The notes: generated from the letters alone by a model not told the origin. A stretch of DNA of 27,065 bases from Deltaproteobacteria bacterium (GCA_019309665.1 JAFDFV010000001.1:1-27065); one strand, 5' to 3'; counted from the first letter of the stretch, positions 1 to 7,318 are shown. A program made the numbers and translations.

Positions 1-226
1 GCCGAACAGCTTTTGGTGCGCATGAGTGACAATTCGACTGGCTTCACCTGATCCAAAAGGATTTGTTTCCGGTACAATATTTAGCGACTATCCCTTCAAG
101 GTTTTTAAGAGGCAATCGACAGTAGTTTGGATTTAGGATACTATGAACCTGCTTTTTGGCAATCGTCCTGTGCCGTTTCCTTTGGCAGGGGCTGCACTAG
201 TAAACCTGAATCTGTTGAGGTGCCCA
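1..226. other. Left edge, no recognisable gene
   Basis: Frame 1 of the plus strand is open from the first base to a TGA at 49-51 (17 codons, ending in Asn-Ser-Thr-Gly-Phe-Thr), so the tail of a gene from outside the window may end here. It is too short to identify. From 52 to 226 I see no supported gene, RNA or repeat. Confidence 0.3.
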
Positions 227-434
227 ATGAAACGACGATTTTCCGCCCAAGAGTTATTTGAACTGTGAAAGGAATTTCAACCCCATAGATCTTGTCATGA
301 TTGTAAAAGGGGTTGGTTTTGTTGAAAGCGTCAATTATCTGAAACGCTTGTCATCTACCTCACCTGCCCATTGTAATGATAGACGTCACGACTTGAAAGA
401 GATGCTCAATCGCATCGGCAAGCCAGTAGGATGA
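227..434 (+). pseudogene. CHC2 zinc-finger (primase-like) protein, internally deleted
   Basis: An ATG at 227 opens a frame reading MKRRFSAQELFEL that hits TGA at 266-268. Immediately overlapping it, in another frame, 264-431 reads CERNFNPIDLVMIVKG and continues through Val-Glu-Ser-Val-Asn-Tyr-Leu-Lys to a TGA at 432-434. The second part resembles the back half of a CHC2 (DnaG-type) zinc-binding domain: a last cysteine followed by a Gly/Asn turn, an Ile-Asp-Leu-Val-Met helix, then a phenylalanine and a Val-x-Leu-Leu-like helix. The first part looks like the matching N terminus. The middle, with the other zinc ligands, is missing, so I read this as one gene with an internal deletion around 263-266. 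The family assignment is from memory of such proteins and is moderate. Similar breaks in the next three genes point to a decaying gene set. Confidence 0.5.
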
Positions 435-840
435 CCGTTTGTACCGTTTTCTTTTATTCAAGACTTTTGAGGCGTACACCAGAGCCAGGTGGGAAATAGG
501 CAAATCCCAGGCTTACCGGCTCATTGAGGCGTGTCACGTTATCGACAACTTGTCCCCAATTGGGGACATTCTGCCTGAAAACGAGTCCCAAGTCCGTTCG
601 CTGGCCTCATTGGCCCCTGCTGCCCAACGTAAAATCCGGCGCGATTTTTTGATGACAGGCATGGAGTTGTCCGCTCTCAATATCAGGAAATACATCAATT
701 CCAGCATAACCGACAACCATGGCACAAAGGCAGATCATACGGAGATCATAAGCGACACCTATAAGGAGGCAACCCTGGCAATGCTCGAACAGATTCGTCA
801 GGCACGTTGCTTAAGGGGGAAGCAAGATAACGCACGGTAA
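430..840 (+). pseudogene. ParB/KfrA-like DNA-binding protein fragment, N terminus lost
   Basis: The frame is open from a TAG at 427-429 to the TAA at 838-840. The first in-frame start is TTG at 439, but the residues before it (Asp-Asp-Arg) already fit the family pattern Arg-x-x-Arg-Leu-Tyr-Arg, so the true start has been lost. Residues 9-32 (Thr-Phe-Glu-Ala-Tyr, then Arg-Trp-Glu-Ile, then Ser-Gln-Ala-Tyr-Arg-Leu-Ile-Glu-Ala) form a helix-turn-helix-like segment. It is followed by NLSPIGDILPENESQVRSL, a pattern I know from ParB-like and plasmid or phage DNA-binding proteins. There is no Shine-Dalgarno site before 439. It follows the broken CHC2 gene directly and is probably part of the same mobile gene set. 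Function in that element is not known to me. Confidence 0.5.
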
Positions 841-862
841 TGTTTTACCGGAGATCTCCGAT

Positions 863-1198
863 TTGCCGACAGATGATCAGTTTCTGATATTGTTGCATAA
901 AAAGATCATGAATAAGACCGGATCAGCCAAACGGCGGGCAAAAAAATACTACACTGATAAGTACAGGAAAACCGGTTTGATACCAGGTCCGCTCCTGCTT
1001 GCAGGCAGGGGGATTTTGGAGGGCCGGAAGTGCAGCGGACGTCCGAGATCGCTTGTCATTAGACTCAGAAAGCGGTTCGTCGAAATGGTGAAGGCATCAG
1101 TTGATCCGCGAAACCTACCGCAAGGAACACAACGGTTTGAAACACTACTTTTCAGACAACGGCTTGACAACAACATGGATCCCCGAACAAAAGCTTGA
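863..1198 (+). pseudogene. Basic DNA-binding-like protein, fragment
   Basis: The frame opens after a TAA at 812-814. The only usable start is TTG at 863, without a Shine-Dalgarno site. Residues 1-80 are rich in Lys and Arg, including Ala-Lys-Arg-Arg-Ala-Lys-Lys-Tyr-Tyr and Arg-Pro-Arg-Ser-Leu-Val-Ile-Arg-Leu-Arg-Lys-Arg, which suits a nucleic-acid-binding or transposase-like N terminus. After about position 1100 this frame becomes unconvincing, and plausible coding continues in another frame (1101 onward), so I suspect a deletion or frameshift there. I do not recognise the family. Its place between a ParB-like fragment and an ExeA/TniB-like ATPase suggests a role in a transposon, but that is inference. 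Confidence 0.35.
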
Positions 1199-1877
1199 AA
1201 ATTATCTGTCGGAAGCCAGCCCCATTGTATTTTCGTCCTCTGATGTAAAAGAGTTTGCCAAATACGGGGAAGCCAGCCCCATTGTATTTTCGTCCTCTGA
1301 TGTAAAAGAGTTTGCCAAATACGGAAAAAGTCGCTTCTTAAAGTTGCTGAAGCCCAAAAAACTTCACGGGGTGTGGGTAGAATCCCTGTTTAACATCCAT
1401 GAAATTCTCTCCTCCATCCTTAAAGACTTGAACTATGACACAACAGCCACATACCGGCGCACGCCCAAATACCTGAAAACGATATGCAGCCTCACAGACT
1501 TTTTCATTATTATCGACGAGGCCAATGACCTGGACCGCCGGGTATGGCCCTACCTGAAACGAATCATTGATGCAGGCGTTCCCATTATCCTTGCAGGACT
1601 GCTAAGGGTCAGGACCTTTCTTACCAGTGAATATCCCGACATACTGAGCCGACTCAAAACGCTTATTTTGTATCCGATCGTGGTGGAGGACTTTATTATG
1701 GAATACAAGGATTTTGAGTCTGATGCGATAGAACAGATCTACGTATCTACAAAAGGCGACATGCGAAAGTTCAAAGAGATCTGTACGGATTGTCGGGACA
1801 GGGCAAATGAGTTGAATTGCAGCTTTGTTGACGTTAACCTCGCATTGGAATTTCTTTCTGACCTGCCTCCCCATTGA
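1101..1877 (+). pseudogene. ExeA/TniB-like AAA ATPase with broken Walker A
   Basis: The 258-residue frame runs from TTG 1101 (no Shine-Dalgarno site, so the start is uncertain) to TGA 1875-1877. A clear Walker B lies at Phe-Phe-Ile-Ile-Ile-Asp-Glu-Ala-Asn, followed by a sensor-like Val-Pro-Ile-Ile-Leu-Ala-Gly strand and a C-terminal Tyr-Val-Ser-Thr-Lys-Gly-Asp-Met-Arg-Lys segment. All of this fits ExeA/TniB/MuB-type ATPases that serve transposases. Walker A is reduced to Tyr-Gly-Lys-Ser-Arg-Phe-Leu: the Gly-x-x-x-x stretch that normally precedes Gly-Lys-Ser is replaced by a 19-residue segment present twice. Without a full P-loop, ATP binding is unlikely. I infer an in-frame deletion followed by duplication. 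The product may be dead even though the frame is open. Confidence 0.5.
1212..1325 (+). repeat. 57-bp tandem duplication inside the ATPase gene
   Basis: Two head-to-tail 57-base copies, 1212-1268 and 1269-1325, differ only in the last base (G versus A). Each encodes the same 19 residues, starting Glu-Ala-Ser-Pro-Ile-Val-Phe and ending Ala-Lys-Tyr-Gly. The near identity implies a recent slippage event, directly ahead of the residual Gly-Lys-Ser. Confidence 0.95.
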
Positions 1878-2221
1878 GTTACCACAGCCGTTTCATTCTC
1901 ACAGGAAATCCCTGCGCCATATTCACAACATCTGGAAAAGATGCACATAGAACAATCCACCCTTTGAATTATTACGCCCTCCAGCAGAAAACAACCCGAT
2001 AAAAAAGGTTCAAAACTATCAAATGCATGAAACAAGGCACAAGCGTTACAGTATTTTGTCAGTGATGAAAAATGCCTTATATACACATCTATCTGATTTG
2101 TAAGAGTATTTATATGCTTTTATGATGAGATGGGTCAATAATAGCGTTACACTATTTGGATCTTATTAAGCTTATAAACCATTGAGATCTCATCTGACCA
2201 AGTCGATGTACCGTATAGTAT
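1878..2221. other. Intergenic region, no gene seen
   Basis: About 340 AT-rich bases lie between the decayed ATPase (plus) and the DUF6765-like gene (minus). The two genes converge here. I see no convincing coding frame, tRNA or strong terminator. A weak inverted repeat pairs GATGAGAT near 2124 with ATCTCATC near 2186. Confidence 0.5.
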
Positions 2222-2701
2222 TTAACATTCCTTAATGTCGTTTACTTTGCTCAAAAGACCCGAAAAACCTTGATGGGAGAATGTGTCCGCATAGGCATGG
2301 AGCACTATTCCGAATTTTACCAGATTGTCTTGCTCAAGGGATTCCGTCAAGATATCTTTGATAACCGGTGATTCTTCGGTACAGCGGAGTTTTTTTGCAA
2401 AGTTTTTTTCCTTGCAACCTGGAACGAAGTGAAAAGCACAGGTATTGTTTATCATGGCACTGTAATTGTAGGTCTTTGTCCTGGTATAGGAATGACACGT
2501 AGCCATGTTGAAAAATGAAGGTTGATTGTCAATCACATCGTGCTGAACATCCTGAGGAGGAAATCCCCGAATAACAATATGATTTATCTTGGCATCATCC
2601 ACGAACTGGGATGCATATGCTACCTTATGGGCACTTCCCTTACTAAAACCGCATGCTCCACAAAAAGCTAAGACCGCATAATAATGGGCATCCACTTTCA
2701 T
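2222..2701 (-). pseudogene. DUF6765-like protein, probably C-terminally truncated
   Basis: This 159-residue product starts at ATG 2701 behind a strong GGAGGAG site. The N terminus (Met-Lys-Val-Asp-Ala-His-Tyr-Tyr-Ala-Val) and an Ala-Ser-Gln-Phe-Val-Asp-Asp segment at about residues 30-36 resemble the DUF6765 family as I remember it. A motif HAYADTFSHQGFSG near the C terminus resembles the His/Asp metal-binding pattern of zinc-dependent phospholipase C-like folds. Members known to me are considerably longer, and this one stops a few residues after that motif (Asp-Ile-Lys-Glu-Cys, then TAA), so the C-terminal part is probably missing. Biochemical function is unknown. It lies downstream of the amidase on the same strand with its own ribosome site. 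Confidence 0.45.
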
Positions 2702-2818
2702 AGTGACTCCTCCTTTCTTGACATTGTGCTTCGTTAAGTTATTAAAGCCAAGATTTGATCATACATATAGATTTTCGGAAAAATAATTTAAGAGGTCATC
2801 CTTGCCGGCACAATACTT

Positions 2819-3681
2819 CTAAACAATCTGCGAAACCTCATCTATGGCTGCTGCATAAGCTGCTGCCAAGCCATCCAAATTTTCCTGAGCCCTCGCCAAA
2901 TCACTGTTATTGTCAATAAAAAATGGCTCAGCAATGAGACAAGGGGCTTTTGTATAGCGCAAAAGGTGGCCGCCTCTATCTTCAGCCGCCTTTGGCTTTG
3001 CTCCTCTGTTGGACAGTTTTAGATGTTCAACAAGATGATTGACAAGGATTTCGCCCATTTTCCTGCCCTTTTTAGATTTATGGTAATAAAGAACCTCAAC
3101 GCCTGAAGCTTTTCCATTAAAAGCATTGCAATGAAGGCTGATAACAAAATCGGGCTCAAGAGCATTTATGTCGTCTGGTAGCTCCTTATATGTCCTTCTG
3201 TAAATTCGCTGTATTCTGCATTTCGGATCTTCTTTTCAATGCGGATGGCCAAATCTTTGTTGAAATCGAACTCACTAAGGCCCGCCCTTTTGTTAAGCGC
3301 ACCAGGAGAGCTTTTCTTATGACCGATGACCAAGGCACAAAGCTTTTTCAGCGGAGCTATTTCCTGCTCACTTTCCAACTCAGACAGGCGCTCTTGAATT
3401 TCCGTTAAAGAAACGATGCCCTTTTCTGCAAGCTTTTGAATCAATGCGCCCGTTAAACGGGGCAGAGTTTCCACTACCTGTGCCGAATAGAGAATCTTGC
3501 CGGCAAGCTCCCCTTGGACCAGGGCTGTCTTGCTCAGATCTTCTTCGACCACAGGCAATGTTGCAGCCTCAGGCGGTTGTGGTGCCCCTTTGGCAAGTGT
3601 GGTAAGCAAAATCTTCCCAGATTCAGTCTTTAGATAACCATCCGGTCTAAGCGTTCCTATGAGCCAATCTTTTAACGCCAT
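2819..3681 (-). pseudogene. N-acetylmuramoyl-L-alanine amidase (Amidase_3), frameshifted
   Basis: Two open frames, 3681-3166 and up to 2819, are halves of one gene. The first ends off-family (Tyr-Ser-Glu-Phe-Thr then stop). Moving by one base at about 3212-3214 continues as IQRIYRRTYKELPDDINALE, then Phe-Val-Ile-Ser-Leu-His-Cys-Asn-Ala-Phe, and on to 2819. Adding one base gives 864 bases, 287 residues. The amidase fold starts near residue 114. Zinc ligands His121 (GHKKSSPG), Glu137 and the His of SLHCNA are kept, as is the catalytic Glu of IAEPFFIDNNSD. Residues 1-113 are an unrecognised N-terminal domain with no signal peptide. A GGGGAG ribosome site precedes ATG 3681. The enzyme would cut the stem peptide from peptidoglycan. 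At the end of an injection-system locus it could be cargo or a release enzyme (inference). The lost base may be real or a sequence error. Confidence 0.75.
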
Positions 3682-4053
3682 TTATTTCTCCCCTGGGATT
3701 CATCCAATTGATTGTTGGGAACTCGTCCGCAAGGACTTAGGGTGAATATGGTAAAATGCTTCAGGATGGGCTATTCTCAATGGCCGTGCCATAATCGCTC
3801 CTTTATCATCAAACGATATTATGGCATTTGCACATCAAAAGAGCCTATCTGTCAAAAATGAAGGACTGCCCCCGGGGTCGGGGTTTTCCCGGCTATGCGA
3901 ATGCCAGGCGGGCTGAGCGAGGCGGGCGAGTATCAAGCCTGGAGTATAACCTCTCCTACGAATCAACTATTTGCCTCCCCCCCCATCAGACTTATTTAAC
4001 ATGGCCAATAATGTCTACAATATCCCCTGTAATCAATATATTAAAGCATTTAC
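3682..4053. other. Intergenic region with hairpin and GC-rich patch
   Basis: These 370 bases lack a convincing gene. An imperfect hairpin pairs TGCCATAATCG at 3787-3797 with CGATATTATGGCA at 3814-3826, with two unpaired bases. A distinctly GC-rich patch lies at 3865-3931 in otherwise AT-rich DNA, and a run of eight C sits near 3978. A plus-strand frame of about 100 codons crosses this stretch but has no ribosome site and no family resemblance. Confidence 0.5.
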
Positions 4054-4554
4054 CTATGGTAGATCTCGTATTTCTAATTCAATCTTTATGGATTCTTCTT
4101 TCTCGACGAGTTCATAGCGTTCGCCGAAAGTCTTAAATCCAGAAGCCGTCACTTGGACCTTAATTTTTCCACGGGGAATAACCCGCAAAACAGCAACACC
4201 TTTGCTGTTTGTTTTAGCTGAAAATTCTTGACCGTCGCCTGATTTCACAAAAACATTGGCACCTTGTATTAGGATAAGCTCTTCATCGCTGCCTTGCGCC
4301 TTGACAACCACTTCGATGGTTGTATTCCGCGCAGTTTCAGGGGCCGCGGTATCCTGTGTAACCGTCTCATTTGTTTCTTCCGTCGAGCTATGTTGATCGG
4401 CTATTGTGTCATTGGCGCTATGCTGGGATTGTTGGACAGTATGTTCTGTCTCATTGTCAATATTCGCGCTTTCTGCGCTATCGTACCCCGCCAGCCCAAT
4501 GGACATCAAAACCAAAATGATCATTAAAACCATATGAGTGAACATTTTCAGCAT
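4054..4554 (-). CDS. Exported protein with linker and CarboxypepD_reg-like domain
   Basis: This 166-residue product has a signal peptide-like hydrophobic start (residues 9-23), then a low-complexity linker rich in Ser, Thr, Glu, Gln and Asn (about 25-77), then a beta-rich domain at 78-163. The domain pattern Gly-Ala-x-Val-x-Val, then Thr-Asn-Ser-Lys-Gly-Val-Ala, then Gly-Lys-Ile-x-Val-x-Val-x-Ala-x-Gly-Phe fits the carboxypeptidase-regulatory (transthyretin-like) beta-sandwich. Such domains act in binding or as structural spacers rather than as enzymes. The end of the hydrophobic stretch reads Leu-Ala-Gly-Tyr where a lipobox would have Cys, so lipid anchoring is not expected unless this is a recent mutation. 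It follows the 309-aa membrane protein by 64 bases. No strong ribosome site is visible, and Met4 is an alternative start. Confidence 0.7.
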   Translation of the reverse strand: MLKMFTHMVLMIILVLMSIGLAGYDSAESANIDNETEHTVQQSQHSANDTIADQHSSTEETNETVTQDTAAPETARNTTIEVVVKAQGSDEELILIQGANVFVKSGDGQEFSAKTNSKGVAVLRVIPRGKIKVQVTASGFKTFGERYELVEKEESIKIELEIRDLP

Positions 4555-4618
4555 AAATAGTCCGGTTGTGACAAGATGGCCTTATATAAAAAGCACAGTA
4601 AACAGATTGAGTAGTTTT

Positions 4619-5548
4619 TCATTGTGGCTTGCTCAGCATTTTTCGTGTACGTACGAGTTCATGAACAACCTCGTCGTAATAGGGCTTTTCTTTAAGGCTG
4701 GCGCGTGAACCCGGAAAGTAAACCAGCGCTAATTCCGCACTTCCGGATTCCCAGCGTCTTAACACGATCGCGACGCGTTGTCCTTTTGAGAGGCGTGTGT
4801 TGTCTATTATAGGAAAATCGAAAAATCCGACACGAAAGGTAAAATCGGCTTCGACTTGGTCTTCCATCCAGATTTCTAATCTGACGCGTAGCTCTTTTTT
4901 GTTCTGGTCGTAGTCAAGCACCTCGACAATGAAAAGGCGGTTTGGTCCGCTGGAACCTATGTCCGCCGAAGGGAGCCGGAGTGTTTCCTCGAGTAGTTGG
5001 ATACCTTCAGGTTTGTTTTCCAAGTCTTCAAAGAACACAGTCATAGGCCGAACAACACCAACATCTTCTAATGCGCCAATTTGTTTGTCCGCTACCTCAC
5101 GGGCGACTTTTTCTAAACGTTTCTGTAAGATTTTACGCTCGTTTTCTGGATTGTTTTGGATATTTTCCTCCACATGTTTAAACAAAGGACCGAGATCGAT
5201 CACATCGTGGAAGTTATAAGCGATTAACTCCAAAGCTAGGACTTCCTTCCTGTTTTCCGGCTTGTTTTCCGATGACTTGGATTCCAGAAAGGCTTTTATA
5301 ATAGCATTAAACATCTCCTTTCGGAGGTCACTATCGGCTTTCTCCCGGTTGCTCATCAGTTCGGCATAAAGCCGAATGTTTGTTTCCGTTGCTTGTTGTC
5401 CCTCTAAGTATTGTGAGCCGAAGAACCCGACAAGGGCTATCGATACAGCCGCCAGCAATCCGCCTACAGGTCTGAGAACAACATCCCACTTGTCCCAGGC
5501 GTCCTTTTTCCTCTCCAGTTTCTTCCCATTGTCCTTTCCGTTCGCCAT
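4619..5548 (-). CDS. Single-pass membrane protein of unknown function, 309 aa
   Basis: A highly charged N terminus (residues 1-25, Lys/Asp-rich) is followed by one membrane helix at about 27-46. A long, charged, mostly helical region with likely coiled-coil character follows (about 55-190, with many Glu/Lys/Arg heptad-like stretches), then a beta-rich C-terminal domain (about 200-295). I do not recognise any enzyme motif or family. ATG 5548 has a GGAG ribosome site that lies inside the end of the upstream gene (stop at 5551-5553), so the two are translationally coupled. By topology most of the protein is on one side of the membrane, exported if the positive N terminus stays inside. In context it may be part of a membrane-side accessory set of the injection system (inference). 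Confidence 0.7.
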   Translation of the reverse strand: MANGKDNGKKLERKKDAWDKWDVVLRPVGGLLAAVSIALVGFFGSQYLEGQQATETNIRLYAELMSNREKADSDLRKEMFNAIIKAFLESKSSENKPENRKEVLALELIAYNFHDVIDLGPLFKHVEENIQNNPENERKILQKRLEKVAREVADKQIGALEDVGVVRPMTVFFEDLENKPEGIQLLEETLRLPSADIGSSGPNRLFIVEVLDYDQNKKELRVRLEIWMEDQVEADFTFRVGFFDFPIIDNTRLSKGQRVAIVLRRWESGSAELALVYFPGSRASLKEKPYYDEVVHELVRTRKMLSKPQ

Positions 5549-5550
5549 TG

Positions 5551-5877
5551 TTATCTCCTGCGCAGGACGTAATCGTCCCCCTGCCTGATCAACTCGAAGT
5601 CATAGCGGACTGGGTCCCGGTAGGAATTAATCGGATGTCTGGCTCCGGGAAAGCCAGGAAGCTCAAAAGAACAATTGCCTGTCTCGTTGACATAGATGCT
5701 GTAAGCGCCACGCTCGTTTGTTGTTCCAGGATAGGTTCTTTGAGCACAGGTAATCTGAATGGGTACCCCATGACCGATGGATCGGCCGTCTTGTCTCACA
5801 GTTCCATTTATTTTTCCTGCATAGGTTGCCGGCGGGAAAACCAAAATGGTTAACAGGACGAAAGTGCAAAGCTTCAT
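5551..5877 (-). CDS. Small exported beta-sandwich-like protein, 108 aa
   Basis: I choose ATG 5877 because an AAGGAGGAC ribosome site lies just before it. The longer frame back to 6009 would overlap the upstream membrane gene. Residues 1-20 are a signal peptide (hydrophobic core, then Thr-Tyr-Ala before Gly-Lys). The mature part begins with Gly-Lys-Ile-Asn-Gly-Thr-Val and contains Thr-Asn-Glu-Arg-Gly-Ala-Tyr-Ser-Ile-Tyr-Val. This is the pattern of carboxypeptidase-regulatory or transthyretin-like domains, with two cysteines (in Ile-Thr-Cys-Ala and Asn-Cys-Ser) that could form a disulfide in the periplasm. It sits 26 bases after the seven-helix protein and directly before the coupled 309-aa membrane protein. 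Function is unknown. It is the second of three such domains in this locus. Confidence 0.7.
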   Translation of the reverse strand: MKLCTFVLLTILVFPPATYAGKINGTVRQDGRSIGHGVPIQITCAQRTYPGTTNERGAYSIYVNETGNCSFELPGFPGARHPINSYRDPVRYDFELIRQGDDYVLRRR

Positions 5878-5903
5878 CGCGTCCTCCTTGATGTTTATTT
5901 GAC

Positions 5904-6713
5904 TTATTTGGAAAGTACGCCAGTTATGGAGCCAATGAGAATAAAGATGCTCCATATAATAACAACGATCGCAATAATAATACCAATGATAGCATCGGCA
6001 ATACTGCAAAAGATTCCTGGCACAAATCCAAGACCAAACTCAATGATAAAAAAGGTCACAAATCCAGTGATCAGAAGAAGAGTTGCGCTCTTTATCCTGA
6101 TCATCTGACTTCCGCCAATCCAAAGAAGAACAGCAGCGACTATTTTGCACAATAGCCCAAGACCGCCTAAGATTAATACGGGACCTTTTGGGAAAGCTCC
6201 ATAGATAGCCGCGTAGATCAAAGGGCCAAAGGGCACTGCTAACAGAAGACCAATCATGATGATCAGTTTGAGAATCGCCTGCACAATCAGGAAGATTGAG
6301 ATAAATATGACGATAATAGAATTAATGAGACTGATAATCATTCCCACCCTGTGAACAGAGGCTTTAGTAATCAGCATGCCGATGAGGCTGATCAGGATGG
6401 AAAAGAAGACCACCCAAAGATAGAGCCCATCGGCTTCCAGACTGTAACCAGGTGGGGCAGGTTCTGATTCTGTAATTTTTTGCCTTGCCTCTTTTTTTGC
6501 GTCCAACCGATCAGGGTGATCTTTAGGTTTTCCTTCCTCATCCATTGTTTCATCAATACCATTATTGGCGTCTCTGATCATCTCCAGAGTGGTAGGAAGA
6601 AGCTTCTGAAAGAAGGGGAGATTGGGTCCTCCATACTCAATCCCAAATCCAATAAAGAGAAAGATAAGAGCTACGATAACAAAAGATTTCTTCAGGGGTT
6701 GTATAGTGCGCAT
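5904..6713 (-). CDS. Polytopic membrane protein of unknown function, 269 aa
   Basis: About seven hydrophobic helices are visible: residues 11-26, 97-116, 123-145, 150-172, 178-200, 209-234 and 240-264. Between the first and second lies a hydrophilic loop of about 70 residues (27-96) rich in Asp, Glu, Lys and Pro. There are no recognisable transporter or enzyme motifs. The Gly- and Ile-rich helices resemble small unclassified inner-membrane proteins. It is the largest membrane protein between the PAAR tip and the amidase and shares their direction, separated from the 59-aa gene by a spacer carrying a strong hairpin. It could be a docking or immunity-type membrane partner of the contractile particle, but nothing in the sequence proves this. 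Confidence 0.7.
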   Translation of the reverse strand: MRTIQPLKKSFVIVALIFLFIGFGIEYGGPNLPFFQKLLPTTLEMIRDANNGIDETMDEEGKPKDHPDRLDAKKEARQKITESEPAPPGYSLEADGLYLWVVFFSILISLIGMLITKASVHRVGMIISLINSIIVIFISIFLIVQAILKLIIMIGLLLAVPFGPLIYAAIYGAFPKGPVLILGGLGLLCKIVAAVLLWIGGSQMIRIKSATLLLITGFVTFFIIEFGLGFVPGIFCSIADAIIGIIIAIVVIIWSIFILIGSITGVLSK

Positions 6714-6739
6714 TTTATATTAGCTCCAGTTTTAAGGAA

Positions 6740-6771
6740 TTTGTTGACGTGGCGCATGCCACGCCAACAAA
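6740..6771. repeat. Strong stem-loop between the two membrane genes
   Basis: TTTGTTG at 6740-6746 pairs with CAACAAA at 6765-6771, and CGTGGC at 6748-6753 pairs with GCCACG at 6758-6763. There is one A-C mismatch and a four-base loop. No T-run follows on either strand, so it is not a classical terminator. It may be an RNA-processing or REP-like element that sets expression of the downstream membrane genes. Confidence 0.7.
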
Positions 6772-6810
6772 TCGTTAAGCTCCGCCGTTGGGCAACGTAG
6801 AGTTGTCCCT

Positions 6811-6990
6811 CTAATCTGTTCTTCCTCCAGTAACAAGGGAAAGGATGAGGAAAACGATACCAAAGAGTAAAAATCCTCCTCCACCAATACTAAGGAAAAC
6901 TATTCCCTTAATTAAACCAATCACCAGTAACACGGCCCCTAACACTATAGAAGCAATCCACGCTAATCTTCCACGAATAATTAACCCCAT
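6811..6990 (-). CDS. Small two-helix membrane protein, 59 aa
   Basis: ATG 6990 follows a GGAGG site at a workable distance, and the frame ends with TAG at 6811-6813. The product starts MGLIIRGRLAWIASIVLGAV and consists of two hydrophobic helices (about 9-28 and 31-53) joined by a short turn with Ile-Lys-Gly, ending in a polar Gly-Gly-Arg-Thr-Asp tail. It starts 28 bases after the PAAR gene stops, on the same strand. Its size and two-helix hairpin are reminiscent of holins or small membrane accessory proteins, but there is no family-specific motif and I do not assign a function. Its clean ribosome site and reading frame make it a likely real gene. Confidence 0.75.
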   Translation of the reverse strand: MGLIIRGRLAWIASIVLGAVLLVIGLIKGIVFLSIGGGGFLLFGIVFLILSLVTGGRTD

Positions 6991-7018
6991 AATAATATCA
7001 CCTCCTCTCTTGATAAAC

Positions 7019-7318
7019 TTAATCCCCTATCAGTACAGTGGGTTCACCTTCAGCTACAGGGTCAGGACCACCAGTAGCTTCTTTCACAATATCACCAATC
7101 CTGGTTGCAGGAAATTCATTAATAAAAACAGCGTTGCTTCCACCATCGACTACACCACCTCCATGGGGATTAGGTGTAGCCAGTGGACAGATATGGAAAT
7201 CCTTCTTAGCCCGCCAGGCCGGCTTTTCCCCGATAAAAACATCCGGGCTTCCTGGACCGGGCTGCAAAGGACCACCATGTGCTGTCATATCACCTAAGCG
7301 TGCTGCCGGTTTTCTCAT
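7019..7318 (-). CDS. PAAR-domain spike-tip protein
   Basis: This 99-residue protein starts MRKPAARLGDMTAHGGPL, the typical opening of PAAR proteins, with repeated Pro-Ala-Ala-Arg-like turns (Pro-Ala-Thr-Arg-Ile-Gly-Asp near residue 70). His and Cys residues suited to binding a metal at the cone tip are present: His14, His42, Cys44 and His52. PAAR proteins cap the spike of type VI and eCIS particles and sharpen the puncturing tip. It is a single-domain version with no fused effector. Its ATG overlaps by four bases (ATGA) the stop of the preceding reading frame (7315-7317), showing tight coupling to the beta-sandwich gene upstream. Confidence 0.92.
   Translation of the reverse strand: MRKPAARLGDMTAHGGPLQPGPGSPDVFIGEKPAWRAKKDFHICPLATPNPHGGGVVDGGSNAVFINEFPATRIGDIVKEATGGPDPVAEGEPTVLIGD

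Noticed and set aside
1739..2086. A 115-codon minus-strand frame at the end of the ATPase
   Set aside because: It overlaps the plus-strand coding sequence that carries real family motifs, and its composition (many Ser, Cys, Phe) is that of an antisense frame.
2819..3681. Programmed frameshifting in the amidase gene
   Set aside because: No slippery heptamer or homopolymer run suited to -1 or +1 slippage is visible at the break; a lost base is simpler.
3828..4136. A 102-codon plus-strand frame across the GC-rich patch
   Set aside because: It has no ribosome site or family resemblance, and its end overlaps the better supported exported-protein gene on the minus strand.
5551..6009. A longer start (6009) for the small exported protein
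   Set aside because: It would overlap the preceding membrane gene by over 100 bases and bury the signal peptide; ATG 5877 has a strong ribosome site.
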